From NCBI RefSeq assembly GCF_035492835.1, contig NZ_DATJIY010000181.1:1-64000 (forward strand): DNA of 64,000 nt, read 5' to 3'. This document shows, in pieces, positions 23,647-31,719 of the stretch. Numbering within the stretch: position 1 is the stretch's first letter; each line of letters starts with the position of its first letter. The notes under the pieces are model-generated. The model had not been told where the DNA came from and searched no databases. It saw only the letters and a list, made by a program, of their open reading frames with translations. This DNA comes from Dinghuibacter sp035492835 (GTDB taxonomy: Bacteria; Bacteroidota; Bacteroidia; Chitinophagales; Chitinophagaceae). A program made the translations under genes and the position numbers.

Positions 23647-24374
23647 TTATGGAAATCATCCCCGCCATAGACATCATCGACGGTAAGTGCGTGCGCCTCA
23701 CCCAGGGCGACTACGCGCAAAAAAAGATATACAACGAAGACCCGCTGGAGGCCGCCAAATCCTTCGAGGGCGCCGGACTTAGCCGGTTGCACCTGGTGGA
23801 CCTGGACGGGGCCAAGGCTGGAACCGTGCGGAACTGGAAGGTGCTCGAACGGATCGCTGGAGGGACGACGTTGACCATCGACTTTGGCGGCGGCATCAAG
23901 ACCGAAAAGGACCTGGATATCGTCTTCGACTCCGGGGCGGCGCTGGCCACCATCGGGAGCATGGCGGTCAAACAACCCGACACGATGGCGGAATGGATAA
24001 GCCGGCGAGGTGCCGACAAGTTCCTGCTGGGCGCCGACGTCAAGGGAGAGCAGATCGCCGTGAGCGGTTGGCTGGAGACGACGGACCAAAACGTCTTCGA
24101 CTTCATCGGCGCCTATGTCGATAAAGGCATCCGCCAGGTCTTCTGCACCGACGTCAGTAAGGACGGTCTTCTGCAAGGCCCGTCAGTGGCGTTATACGCC
24201 AAGATCATCGACCGCTTCCCCGACCTCTGGTTTATCGCCAGCGGGGGCGTATCCGGCCTGAAAGACCTGGAAGACCTGAAAAAGATCGGCTGCAAGGGCG
24301 CCATCGTGGGAAAAGCTATTTACGAAGGCCGCGTAACGCTGGAGGACCTACGGGTTTTCGGCGCTGCGCGGTAA
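23643..24374 (+). CDS. hisA: Phosphoribosylformimino-5-aminoimidazole carboxamide ribotide isomerase
   Basis: A 243-residue half-repeat TIM barrel of the HisA/HisF type. The N-terminal Asp lies in IPAIDIIDGKCVRLTQGDY; SRLHLVDLDGAK, IDFGGGIKTEKDL and the C-terminal half catalytic Asp in FCTDVSKDGLLQGPS follow, then WFIASGGVSGLKDL. The ATG at 23643 overlaps the hisH stop; a second ATG two codons on (23649) would begin MEIIPAID and is equally possible. Confidence 0.94.
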   Translation: MIMEIIPAIDIIDGKCVRLTQGDYAQKKIYNEDPLEAAKSFEGAGLSRLHLVDLDGAKAGTVRNWKVLERIAGGTTLTIDFGGGIKTEKDLDIVFDSGAALATIGSMAVKQPDTMAEWISRRGADKFLLGADVKGEQIAVSGWLETTDQNVFDFIGAYVDKGIRQVFCTDVSKDGLLQGPSVALYAKIIDRFPDLWFIASGGVSGLKDLEDLKKIGCKGAIVGKAIYEGRVTLEDLRVFGAAR

Positions 24375-24375
24375 A

Positions 24376-25158
24376 ATGCAACATATGGCACTCGCAAAGC
24401 GCATTATCCCCTGCCTGGATATAAAAGACGGCCGTACCGTCAAAGGCATCAACTTCGAAAACATCCGCGACGCGGGCGACCCCGTGGAGCTCGGCGCCCT
24501 GTATGCGGAACAGGGGGCGGACGAGCTCGTTTTCCTGGACATCACGGCCACCAACGAAAAGCGGAAAACGCTCCGGGAGCTGGTCGACAGGATCAGCCGG
24601 CACATCAACATCCCCTTTACGGTCGGGGGCGGGATATCCAGCATCGAAGACGTGTCCTACCTTCTTCAGTGCGGGGCGGATAAGATATCGGTCAACACCG
24701 CGGCGTTCAGAAGACCGGAGCTCATCAGCGAGCTCGCCAGGGAATTTGGCTCCCAATGCGTGGTCCTGGCCATCGATACCCGCCAGGAAGAGGACGGAGA
24801 GTGGTATGTTTACCTGAACGGAGGCCGGATAAAGACCGATACCCGTTGCGCCGACTGGGCCAGCGAAGGCGTAAAAAGGGGCGCGGGCGAAATCCTCCTG
24901 ACCTCGATGAACCACGACGGCACCAAACAGGGGTTTGCCCTGGACATCACCAGCCGGCTGGCCGAAACCCTCCCTGTCCCGGTCATTGCGTCCGGGGGCG
25001 GGGGGCAACCCGCTCATTTTCTGGACGTATTCAAAAAGGGGCACGCCGACGCTGCCCTGGCAGCCAGCATTTTTCACTTCAAGGAGGTGGGGATTCCGGA
25101 TTTAAAAGGATATTTGCAAAGGCATCAAATACCGGTTAGAACAGACCATGCACGTTAA
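24376..25158 (+). CDS. hisF: Imidazole glycerol phosphate synthase, cyclase subunit
   Basis: A 260-residue TIM barrel that forms the imidazole ring and releases AICAR. The catalytic Asp are in IIPCLDIKDGRTVKG (about residue 14) and EILLTSMNHDGTKQG; LVFLDITATNEKRKTL, PFTVGGGISSIEDV and ADKISVNTAAF are typical. The C-terminal phosphate loop reads ASGGGGQPAHF, close to the usual SGGxG. An ATG three codons in (24385, MALAKRIIPC) is an alternative start. It overlaps hisIE by 11 bases. Confidence 0.94.
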   Translation: MQHMALAKRIIPCLDIKDGRTVKGINFENIRDAGDPVELGALYAEQGADELVFLDITATNEKRKTLRELVDRISRHINIPFTVGGGISSIEDVSYLLQCGADKISVNTAAFRRPELISELAREFGSQCVVLAIDTRQEEDGEWYVYLNGGRIKTDTRCADWASEGVKRGAGEILLTSMNHDGTKQGFALDITSRLAETLPVPVIASGGGGQPAHFLDVFKKGHADAALAASIFHFKEVGIPDLKGYLQRHQIPVRTDHAR

Positions 25159-25744
25159 TTTCGGGAAATACGCGGACGGCCTCGTGCCGGCCATTGTCCA
25201 GGATGAGGATACCTTACGGGTGCTGATGCTGGGTTTTATGAATGAAGACGCCCTGGCCAAAACCCGGGAAACGGGGAAGGTCACGTTTTACAGTCGTTCC
25301 AAACAGCGGTTGTGGACCAAAGGGGAGGAAAGCGGACGCTTCCTGCTGGCGGGGGACATCCGCGTCGACTGCGACGAGGACACCTTGCTGGTCAAGGCGC
25401 GGCCACAGGGCCCGACCTGTCATACCGGGGCGGACACCTGCTGGTCGGAGGACAACGTGCCCGGGGACTTCCTGACCTACCTGGAGGGCGTCATCGCCTC
25501 CCGGAAAGGGGCGGCACCCGAGACGTCTTACACCGCCAAGCTGTTGGCCAAAGGGATCAACAAGGTGGCCCAAAAGGTGGGGGAAGAGGCGGTGGAGCTT
25601 GTGATCGAAGCCAAGGACGACGACAAAAGCCTTTTTCTGAATGAGGCGGCGGACCTGCTGTTCCACTACCTGGTATTGCTCCAGGCCAAAGGGTACAGCC
25701 TGGCCGAAGTCACCGACATATTAAAAGAGCGACATGCAAAATAA
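25148..25744 (+). CDS. hisIE: Bifunctional phosphoribosyl-AMP cyclohydrolase / phosphoribosyl-ATP pyrophosphatase
   Basis: A 198-residue fusion catalysing the second and third steps of histidine synthesis. The N-terminal HisI part (about 1-110) has LMLGFMNEDALAKT, FYSRSKQRLWTKGEESG, the metal-binding DCDEDTLLV and the paired cysteines in PTCHTG...TCW. The C-terminal HisE part (about 115-198) has the MazG-like helix motif KVGEEAVELVIEAK and LFLNEAADLLFHYLVLL. With hisG, D, C, B, H, A and F, the full pathway is present in this window. It overlaps the TlpA-type gene by 11 bases. Confidence 0.94.
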   Translation: MHVNFGKYADGLVPAIVQDEDTLRVLMLGFMNEDALAKTRETGKVTFYSRSKQRLWTKGEESGRFLLAGDIRVDCDEDTLLVKARPQGPTCHTGADTCWSEDNVPGDFLTYLEGVIASRKGAAPETSYTAKLLAKGINKVAQKVGEEAVELVIEAKDDDKSLFLNEAADLLFHYLVLLQAKGYSLAEVTDILKERHAK

Positions 25745-26822
25745 ATGGTTCATACCCTGTCTGGCGTCACTGTTGTGGAGCGCCGGCCTCCAGGCCCAGA
25801 GCGACACCACCTTTACCCTGACCGGCACCGTATCCGGCATTGCCGACGGGACCCCCGTGTTCCTGTCCAACCCCAATATTTCCAAGGATACCCTGGCCAG
25901 GGCCGTAGCCCGCGGCGGCCATTTCATCCTGCATGGCACGCTCCGCGACCCGAACCTGTATTTCCTGTCCACGCCGGCACAGCACCGGCTGCTCTTTCTC
26001 GACCCTGCAAAGATCACCGTCACGGGGAGCGACCTGGAGCACGCCGTCGTACAGGGAGCGCCCTCGGAAACGGACTATCTGCAGTTCGAGCCCGTTTTTG
26101 CGCCCTTCTTCAACCGGCTCGGCGAGATCGCCCAACGCCTCAACGCAGAGCCCCGGGGGACGCCGGCTTCCGATAGCCTGATCGCGGTCTACCGGCAAAA
26201 GCTGGATACGCTCGATGGCATGGTCACCCAGTATGTGACCGCCCACCCGGCTTCCCACGTCAGCACCTTTATCCTGGCCGTCCACATGCAGGTCCGTCAG
26301 CAGTACGACTGGCTGGAGGCGAGGTATAACCAGCTGGCGGCGCCGGTACAACACGATTTTTATGGCCGCATCCTGGCCGAACAGATCGCCAAGTCGCACA
26401 TCGGCAAAGAAGGGACGATGGCGCTCGACTTTACCGAAAACGACGTAAGCGGTCGCCCCATATCGCTGTCTTCCTTCCGCGGAAAATTCGTCCTCGTGGA
26501 CTTCTGGGCCAGCTGGTGCGGACCCTGCCGGATGGAGAACCCCAACGTCGTCAAGGCCTATTCCGAGTTCAAGGACAAGAACTTCACCATCCTGAGCGTA
26601 TCCCTGGACCAGTCCAAGGAACCCTGGGTCAAGGCCATCGCCGACGACGGCCTCACCTGGACACAGGTGTCCGACCTCCAATACTGGAATAACGCCGCCG
26701 CCCGTCTCTACAACATCTCCAGCATCCCCCAGAACATCCTGGTGGACCCCAAGGGGGTGATCGTGGGCCGGAACCTCAGGGGCGGCGAGCTGGAGGTCAA
26801 ACTCCGGGAAGTGCTCCAATAA
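25734..26822 (+). CDS. TlpA-type thiol-disulfide protein with DUF4369 domain
   Basis: A 362-residue exported protein. A signal peptide (to LQAQ) and an all-beta DUF4369-like region with FTLTGTVSGIADGTPVFL (about 25-130) precede a helical middle part. The C-terminal thioredoxin domain (about 225-362) carries the active site WCGPC in VDFWASWCGPCRMENP and the cis-Pro region SSIPQNILVDPKG. Such proteins reduce or shuffle disulfides in the periplasm or help cytochrome c maturation. It starts 11 bases inside hisIE, so it is probably translated from the trp-his message, although its role is unrelated. Confidence 0.85.
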   Translation: MQNKWFIPCLASLLWSAGLQAQSDTTFTLTGTVSGIADGTPVFLSNPNISKDTLARAVARGGHFILHGTLRDPNLYFLSTPAQHRLLFLDPAKITVTGSDLEHAVVQGAPSETDYLQFEPVFAPFFNRLGEIAQRLNAEPRGTPASDSLIAVYRQKLDTLDGMVTQYVTAHPASHVSTFILAVHMQVRQQYDWLEARYNQLAAPVQHDFYGRILAEQIAKSHIGKEGTMALDFTENDVSGRPISLSSFRGKFVLVDFWASWCGPCRMENPNVVKAYSEFKDKNFTILSVSLDQSKEPWVKAIADDGLTWTQVSDLQYWNNAAARLYNISSIPQNILVDPKGVIVGRNLRGGELEVKLREVLQ

Positions 26823-26864
26823 AAGCGCCCCTTCCGACGTTGTATACCCAGAATCGATTCAGCC

Positions 26865-27533
26865 ATGCCTATACATCCCTTGAAAACCGGTCTTTTACTC
26901 CTCACGCTCTATGGCGGGCGCGCGGGCGCCCAGTGCCTCACCTATAAGCTCGACGACAAGGGCGACACCCTGAACTGCGTCGACCAGAACCACAAAAAAC
27001 AGGGCCGCTGGGTGATCCACCAGGACGAGCTGCGGGGCGAACCGGCCTACGACGAGCAGGGCGTCTTTTACAACGACGTCAGGGAAGGGGTCTGGAAGCG
27101 CTTCGACGGGATGGGCGACCTGATTGCCGTCGAAAACTACAAATGGGGCAGTAAGGATGGTATACAGGAGTATTTTACCATGGCCGGTGAACCGCTCCGC
27201 GAAGAAAGCTGGCTCTCCGCCAATCCCCAGAACCCCTACGACACCGTAGTCGTCTACGACGATCCGCACAACCCCTTCAAGGCCAATCGCCGCGTCGTCA
27301 AGCTTGAGGCCTCCACCGTCAAGAACGGCACCTGGAAATACTACGACCCCTCCCTGGGTACCGTGGCCAAGACCGAAAACTACCTACTGGGCAAGCTCCA
27401 GAACGGCATCACCACCGCCCGCGCCACCACGGACTCCGCCGGCGCAAAGCCACCGCCCGAGGTCGAGCAATACAATAAGAAGAATTCGGGAAAGAAGAAG
27501 TACGACGTGCGTACCGGACAGACCGGGTACTGA
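26865..27533 (+). CDS. Exported MORN/YwqK-like repeat protein
   Basis: A 222-residue protein with a signal peptide ending at GAQ (residue 23 or so). The body has repeated units of the MORN/YwqK kind: KQGRWVIH, REGVWKRFDGMGDLIAVENYKWGSKDGIQEYF and KNGTWKYYDPSLGTVAKTENYLLGKLQNGI. These 'G.W.YY..G.....NY..G...G' beta-hairpin repeats are common in Bacteroidota exported proteins of unknown role. The C-terminal 40 residues are polar and probably disordered. It lies 42 bases after the TlpA gene on the same strand. Confidence 0.65.
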   Translation: MPIHPLKTGLLLLTLYGGRAGAQCLTYKLDDKGDTLNCVDQNHKKQGRWVIHQDELRGEPAYDEQGVFYNDVREGVWKRFDGMGDLIAVENYKWGSKDGIQEYFTMAGEPLREESWLSANPQNPYDTVVVYDDPHNPFKANRRVVKLEASTVKNGTWKYYDPSLGTVAKTENYLLGKLQNGITTARATTDSAGAKPPPEVEQYNKKNSGKKKYDVRTGQTGY

Positions 27534-27570
27534 TCACCCAGGGATTGCATAGGAAAGGTGCCGGCGCAAA

Positions 27571-28638
27571 TCACCAGCCCATCGTCTGCTTTAGGAATGC
27601 AGTAAGCTCCCCGGCGATCTCCTTCTGCTCCACTATATCCGGGTGCGCCCCGCACCCATGGTGATACCACTTGCTGAAGCTGTAAGTGAAGACCTTTTTA
27701 TCGCCACCCGTTTGTGCCGCCAGGACGATCGCGCCGAGGTAGCGCTTGAGCACCCGGGCCAGCCTGGCGTCCGCCATGGGGCTGTTCAGGCAAACGAAGG
27801 TCGCGGAAGGATAGTGACCCCGGAGGTCCTGGAGGAAGTGCAGGTAATTCCCGCAAAAAGTCGTCGAATCCTGTATACCGTCGTTCTGACCGAGACACAC
27901 AGTGACCACGTCGGGCTGGTACCGGCTAAAATCCCATTGGATGGAATCCGCGCGCATATCGACCTTGCCGAATACCTGGGGCATGATGATGTCCATGTTG
28001 CAACAGCTGTGCATCAGACCGATGCCGGATACCGCGGATAGATACCACTGCGCGTTCAGCGCGCGCGCCGTAACCGGGCCATACGCCATATAGGCGTTAT
28101 GCTGGTCGTACCATTCCCCCTGTCCGCAAGGCTTGATCGACATATCGGCCCCGTAACCGCAGGTGATCGAATTGCCGATGAACTCGATCTTGCGCGTAGG
28201 GGCCGCGGGCAGGTCGAGTAATTTTTTACAGCGCAGCCCGGCAAGACCGATATAGCCGACGCCCGCTTCGGTATTCTTGCACAGGATGAGCCGGTGGCTG
28301 CCGGCCTTGATCCGCGCCTCGATGGTCAGCGTATCTGACTTTCCCCGTGTCTGAAGGCGGTAGGGGGTTTCGTCATCCACCTGTATTTCGATGTAATTAT
28401 GGGATTTACCATACAGGACCTCGTCCTTTAGGTAGAGCTGGCAGGAAGAGCCTTCGAATTTAACCTCCACATAAACCCCCGGTTGCCAGAAATGCGGCTC
28501 TTTGGGGTTGCTGAAGTCCACGCGACCGGTGTACCGGATATGAGGGTCGTCGGCACCATAAAAATTCATGGAACTGCTTGAGGGGATTGCACTTATGAGC
28601 GGCAGCAACAGGATCGGCAGCAGGAGGCGGGCGGACAT
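27571..28638 (-). CDS. SGNH/GDSL esterase with CE2-like N-terminal domain
   Basis: A 355-residue exported hydrolase, started at the ATG at 28638 (MSARLLLPILLL) because it gives a proper signal peptide. An N-terminal beta-sandwich (about 25-140, IRYTGRVDFSNPKEPHFWQPG) precedes the SGNH domain: nucleophile Ser in IEFIGNSITCGYG, then CLGQNDG with the block III Asn, and the catalytic His in HHGCGAHPDIVEQ. This order is that of carbohydrate esterase family 2, which removes acetyl groups from plant polysaccharides; substrate here is inferred only. It is divergent from the SPFH gene. Confidence 0.82.
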   Translation of the reverse strand: MSARLLLPILLLPLISAIPSSSSMNFYGADDPHIRYTGRVDFSNPKEPHFWQPGVYVEVKFEGSSCQLYLKDEVLYGKSHNYIEIQVDDETPYRLQTRGKSDTLTIEARIKAGSHRLILCKNTEAGVGYIGLAGLRCKKLLDLPAAPTRKIEFIGNSITCGYGADMSIKPCGQGEWYDQHNAYMAYGPVTARALNAQWYLSAVSGIGLMHSCCNMDIIMPQVFGKVDMRADSIQWDFSRYQPDVVTVCLGQNDGIQDSTTFCGNYLHFLQDLRGHYPSATFVCLNSPMADARLARVLKRYLGAIVLAAQTGGDKKVFTYSFSKWYHHGCGAHPDIVEQKEIAGELTAFLKQTMGW

Positions 28639-28684
28639 GAATTTTTTTTTAAAGGTAACGCTACCTACCAATACAAAAACCGCT

Positions 28685-28700
28685 TACATTTGATATCAAA
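28685..28700 (+). promoter_or_regulatory. SPFH gene promoter with overlapping palindrome
   Basis: TACATTTG (28685-28692) is a -7 element 23 bases before the ATG at 28715. It overlaps the perfect palindrome TTTGATATCAAA (28689-28700), and ATATCAAA is repeated 11 bases on, so a repressor site is possible. Confidence 0.4.
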
Positions 28701-28714
28701 TTAATATCAAAATA

Positions 28715-29581
28715 ATGGAAAAGCTTATACGCCCGGTTCCGGGTTTTCTGGCCCTTTTCTTTGCCCTCGTACTGCTGGCTTCGGGCATTGCCTGTTTTTC
28801 CCTGAATGACGGCCAGAACGGCTGGCTCGTCGTGGCAGGCGTCGTTTGCCTCGTGGCCTCCTTTTTCCTCCTTAAGGGGATCATGATCATCCAGCCGAAC
28901 CAAGCCCGGGTTTGCACCTTCTTTGGCCGCTACATCGGCTCGGTCAAGGATAACGGCCTGATGTGGATCAACCCTTTCTATTCCACCACCAAGGTGTCGC
29001 TACGGGTCGTCAACCTGAACGGCCAGGTCCTGAAGGTCAACGACAAGATGGGGAACCCGGTGGAAATCGCCTGCGTCATCGTCTGGCAGGTCAGCGACAC
29101 CTATAAGGCGACCTTTGACGTGGCGGACTTCAAGCAGTACGTCACCATCCAAAGCGAGGCTTCGGTCCGTCACCTGGCGCAGACCTGTCCTTACGACAAC
29201 ATGGAGGACGAAAAGGCCGAGATCACGCTTCGCGAAGGCGGCGAGAAGGTCAGCGAGCTGCTGGAAAGCGAATTGAACGAACGCCTGGCGCCCGCCGGCA
29301 TCGTCGTCAAGGAGGCCAGGATCAGCCACCTTGCCTACGCCCAGGAAATCGCCGGGGCCATGCTCCAGCGCCAGCAGGCCACCGCGATCGTGGCCGCCCG
29401 GACGAAGATCGTGGAGGGCGCCGTGGGCATGGTGGAGCTGGCCCTCGACCAGTTGTCCAAACGCCACATCGTGGAGCTCGACGACGAGCGCAAGGCCACG
29501 ATGGTCTCTAACCTGATGGTGGTGCTCTGCGGCGAACGTGGCGCACAACCGGTTCTGAACACAGGGTCGTTATACCAATGA
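28715..29581 (+). CDS. SPFH/Band 7 (stomatin-like) membrane protein
   Basis: A 288-residue protein with two N-terminal hydrophobic segments (about 9-30 and 36-60) and then an SPFH domain: IIQPNQARVCTFFGRYIGSVKDNGLMWINPF, VNLNGQVLKVNDKMGNPVEIACVIVWQVSDTYKA and the helix around LNERLAPAGIVVKEARISHLAYAQEIAGAMLQRQQA. SPFH proteins form large ring scaffolds on membranes and often modulate proteases. The stop overlaps the start of a small ribbon-helix-helix gene, a coupling that may be functional. Confidence 0.87.
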   Translation: MEKLIRPVPGFLALFFALVLLASGIACFSLNDGQNGWLVVAGVVCLVASFFLLKGIMIIQPNQARVCTFFGRYIGSVKDNGLMWINPFYSTTKVSLRVVNLNGQVLKVNDKMGNPVEIACVIVWQVSDTYKATFDVADFKQYVTIQSEASVRHLAQTCPYDNMEDEKAEITLREGGEKVSELLESELNERLAPAGIVVKEARISHLAYAQEIAGAMLQRQQATAIVAARTKIVEGAVGMVELALDQLSKRHIVELDDERKATMVSNLMVVLCGERGAQPVLNTGSLYQ

Positions 29582-29775
29582 GCGGAAAAAAAAGTTTTGC
29601 CCTGCGATTGGACGAGGACCTGTACCAGGCTTTGGAGCGATGGGCACAGGATGAGTTCCGCAGCGTGAACGGGCAGATAGAGTGGGCGCTGCACCAGCAG
29701 CTGAAGGCCGCGGGACGGCTCAGGGAGAGTCGTCCCCCTTCTCCTCCTCCGAACCAGGCTCCGCCTTCACCGTGA
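29578..29775 (+). CDS. Small ribbon-helix-helix (Arc-type) DNA-binding protein
   Basis: A 65-residue protein; KSFALRLDEDLYQALERWAQDEFRSVNGQIEWALHQQL has the beta-strand, helix and helix pattern of Arc/CopG repressors (about residues 4-46), followed by a Pro-rich tail. It overlaps the SPFH gene by four bases. It may be a repressor or only an Arc-like partner of the SPFH protein; no toxin gene is adjacent, so I do not call it an antitoxin. The last 56 bases overlap the convergent CorC-like gene. Confidence 0.65.
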   Translation: MSGKKSFALRLDEDLYQALERWAQDEFRSVNGQIEWALHQQLKAAGRLRESRPPSPPPNQAPPSP

Positions 29776-31030
29776 CCAGCACCTTATCGATGCGGTGCCC
29801 ATCCATATCCACGATTTCGAAGACGAAGTTCTTCCACTGGAGCATTTCGCCGGTGGAAGGGATGCGTTCCAGCTCATGGAGGATAAAGCCCGCCAGGGTG
29901 TCGTATTCCATCTCCTCGGTGTCGATCCACTCCAGCTTGTCGAAGTACTGCATGAAGTCGTAAAACGGCAGCTGGCCATCGACGAGATAGGACCCGTCGG
30001 AGCGGCGGAGTATCTCGTAGTCGTCCTGCCCGGTCTCGGGCATGTCGCCCACGATGGCTTCGAGGATGTCGTTGAGCGTGACCATACCCTGGAGGGTGCC
30101 GTATTCATCGACGATAAAACAGGAATGTATCTTCGCCTGCTTGAATTTCTCCAGCACCTGGTAGGCGGAGTTGTTTTCCGGGACATACAACGCGGGTCGC
30201 ATGATCTCCGAAAGACGGGTAGAGGGCTCCACGCGGAAAAGGTCCTTGAGCGTAATGATGCCCTTGATGTCGTCGATGTTTTTGTCGCAGAGCGGGTAGG
30301 TGTAGTGCGTGGATTCGCGGACGCGGTCGCGCACGGCGGCTACTGGCGAGTCCAGGTCGAACCAGATGATGTCGCTCCGGTGGGTCATCAGCGACGTGAT
30401 GTTGCGGTCCCCCAGGTGGAACACCCGCTCGATGATCTCCTGCTCCGCTTCTTCGATGGCGCCGTGTTCGGTGCCTTCGTTGATGATCGCCTTGATCTCG
30501 TCCTCCGTCACCTGGTTTTCGTGGTTTTCGATCCGGAAGATGCGGTAGAGGAAGTTCGAGGATTTGGTGAGCGTCCAGGTGAACGGGAACATCACCTTGG
30601 ACAGGACGCTCATGATCCCGGAAAGCGCCTTGCCGATGGTTTCGGGGGCGGACAGCCCGATCCTTTTGGGGACCAGCTCGCCCAGTACCAATACGAAGTA
30701 ACTGACCACCAATACGATGATGACCGTCGCAAGGTCCTCGGTGTGTTGTCCGAGCCAGTGAAAACGCCTCAGCCAGCTGGAAAGGTCCCCCTCCATGGCC
30801 CTCCCGGACAGGTTCCCGATCAGGATACCGATCAGGGTAAGACCTATCTGGACGGTCGAAATAAGCCGGGCGGGTTGCGCGGCCAGCTCCAGCGCCTGGC
30901 GGGCGGCCTCGTCGCCCTTGGCGGCCTGCGCCTCGAGCCTCGCCTTACGGGCGGATACCAGCGCGATTTCCGCCATCGCAAAAAATCCGTTCAGGAGGAT
31001 CAAGCCGAAAATGATCAATAACTCGGTCAT
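29720..31030 (-). CDS. HlyC/CorC-family (CNNM/CBS) membrane protein
   Basis: A 436-residue protein: an N-terminal CNNM (DUF21) membrane domain with four hydrophobic segments (about 1-190), a pair of CBS domains (about 205-330, with LDSPVAAVRDRVRESTHYTYPLCDK and LRPALYVPENNSAYQVLEKFKQ-type patterns), and a C-terminal CorC/HlyC domain (about 345-425, ILRRSDGSYLVDGQLPFYDF). Such proteins are linked to Mg or Co efflux and resistance; in gliding Bacteroidota a relative is GldE, but that name is not justified here. Its start overlaps the stop of the PAP2 gene, which lies downstream on the same strand of... the opposite coordinate side, so see the PAP2 entry for order. Confidence 0.82.
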   Translation of the reverse strand: MTELLIIFGLILLNGFFAMAEIALVSARKARLEAQAAKGDEAARQALELAAQPARLISTVQIGLTLIGILIGNLSGRAMEGDLSSWLRRFHWLGQHTEDLATVIIVLVVSYFVLVLGELVPKRIGLSAPETIGKALSGIMSVLSKVMFPFTWTLTKSSNFLYRIFRIENHENQVTEDEIKAIINEGTEHGAIEEAEQEIIERVFHLGDRNITSLMTHRSDIIWFDLDSPVAAVRDRVRESTHYTYPLCDKNIDDIKGIITLKDLFRVEPSTRLSEIMRPALYVPENNSAYQVLEKFKQAKIHSCFIVDEYGTLQGMVTLNDILEAIVGDMPETGQDDYEILRRSDGSYLVDGQLPFYDFMQYFDKLEWIDTEEMEYDTLAGFILHELERIPSTGEMLQWKNFVFEIVDMDGHRIDKVLVTVKAEPGSEEEKGDDSP

Positions 31031-31611
31031 TCTGGAGAGGGATTGGTGAACAAAAGGGGCCCGATCTTCCGGTTATATAAACGGGCAAACACCATACCGG
31101 CCAGGATGCCTAGTACGGCGCCACCCAATACATCCAGGGGGAAATGCACCCCCACATATACCTGGGCGTAGGATATCATGGCCGCCCAGGCCCAGGCCGC
31201 CCACCAGCCGCGGCTGATACGCCCCAGCGTGAGAGCCATGAAGGTGGCCATGCCGAAGTGGTTGGTCGCATGGGCGGAGGGGAAACTGCCGCCCTGGGGG
31301 CAATAGTTGGCCAGGAACCGCACCGATCCGCCCAGCGCGCATGGCCTTATCCTGCCCACGGCCTCCTTCAGGATATGGCTGGACACGGTATCGGTCACGG
31401 CCACACAGCCTATAAAAAAGCAGGCCCACCACCAGCCCCTCCAACCAAAATTCAGGACTACAAACAGGAGCAGGAAAAAATACAGGGGCGTCCAAAAAAG
31501 GGCCTCCCGTACAAACAGGAAAAAATGGTCGAAAAAGGGGTTGGTCCAGCGGCTGTTGATGCTTTCAAAGAGGATTCTGTCCCCGTGTATGATCTGCTGA
31601 AGGAGGTCCAT
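31027..31611 (-). CDS. PAP2-family membrane phosphatase
   Basis: A 194-residue inner-membrane protein with about five hydrophobic spans. The three PAP2 motifs are present: KEAVGRIRPC (about 85-94), GSFPSAHATNHFG (about 108-120) and YVGVHFPLDVLGG (about 152-164), giving the catalytic Ser-His-Arg and His-Asp sites. Family members dephosphorylate lipid phosphates such as undecaprenyl pyrophosphate or phosphatidate. It is transcribed first, and its TGA overlaps the ATG of the CorC-like gene (31027-31030), so the two form a small minus-strand operon. It is divergent from the LtaS-like gene. Confidence 0.88.
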   Translation of the reverse strand: MDLLQQIIHGDRILFESINSRWTNPFFDHFFLFVREALFWTPLYFFLLLFVVLNFGWRGWWWACFFIGCVAVTDTVSSHILKEAVGRIRPCALGGSVRFLANYCPQGGSFPSAHATNHFGMATFMALTLGRISRGWWAAWAWAAMISYAQVYVGVHFPLDVLGGAVLGILAGMVFARLYNRKIGPLLFTNPSPE

Positions 31612-31719
31612 GCTGGTATAAAAATCCGAAATTTTTGCAAATCAAAGAGTTTTCTGAATTTTGCCCCTTGTGCGTTATGTTTTGGTGAAGGAATCATTAA
31701 CTCATTATTATCTATTCAT

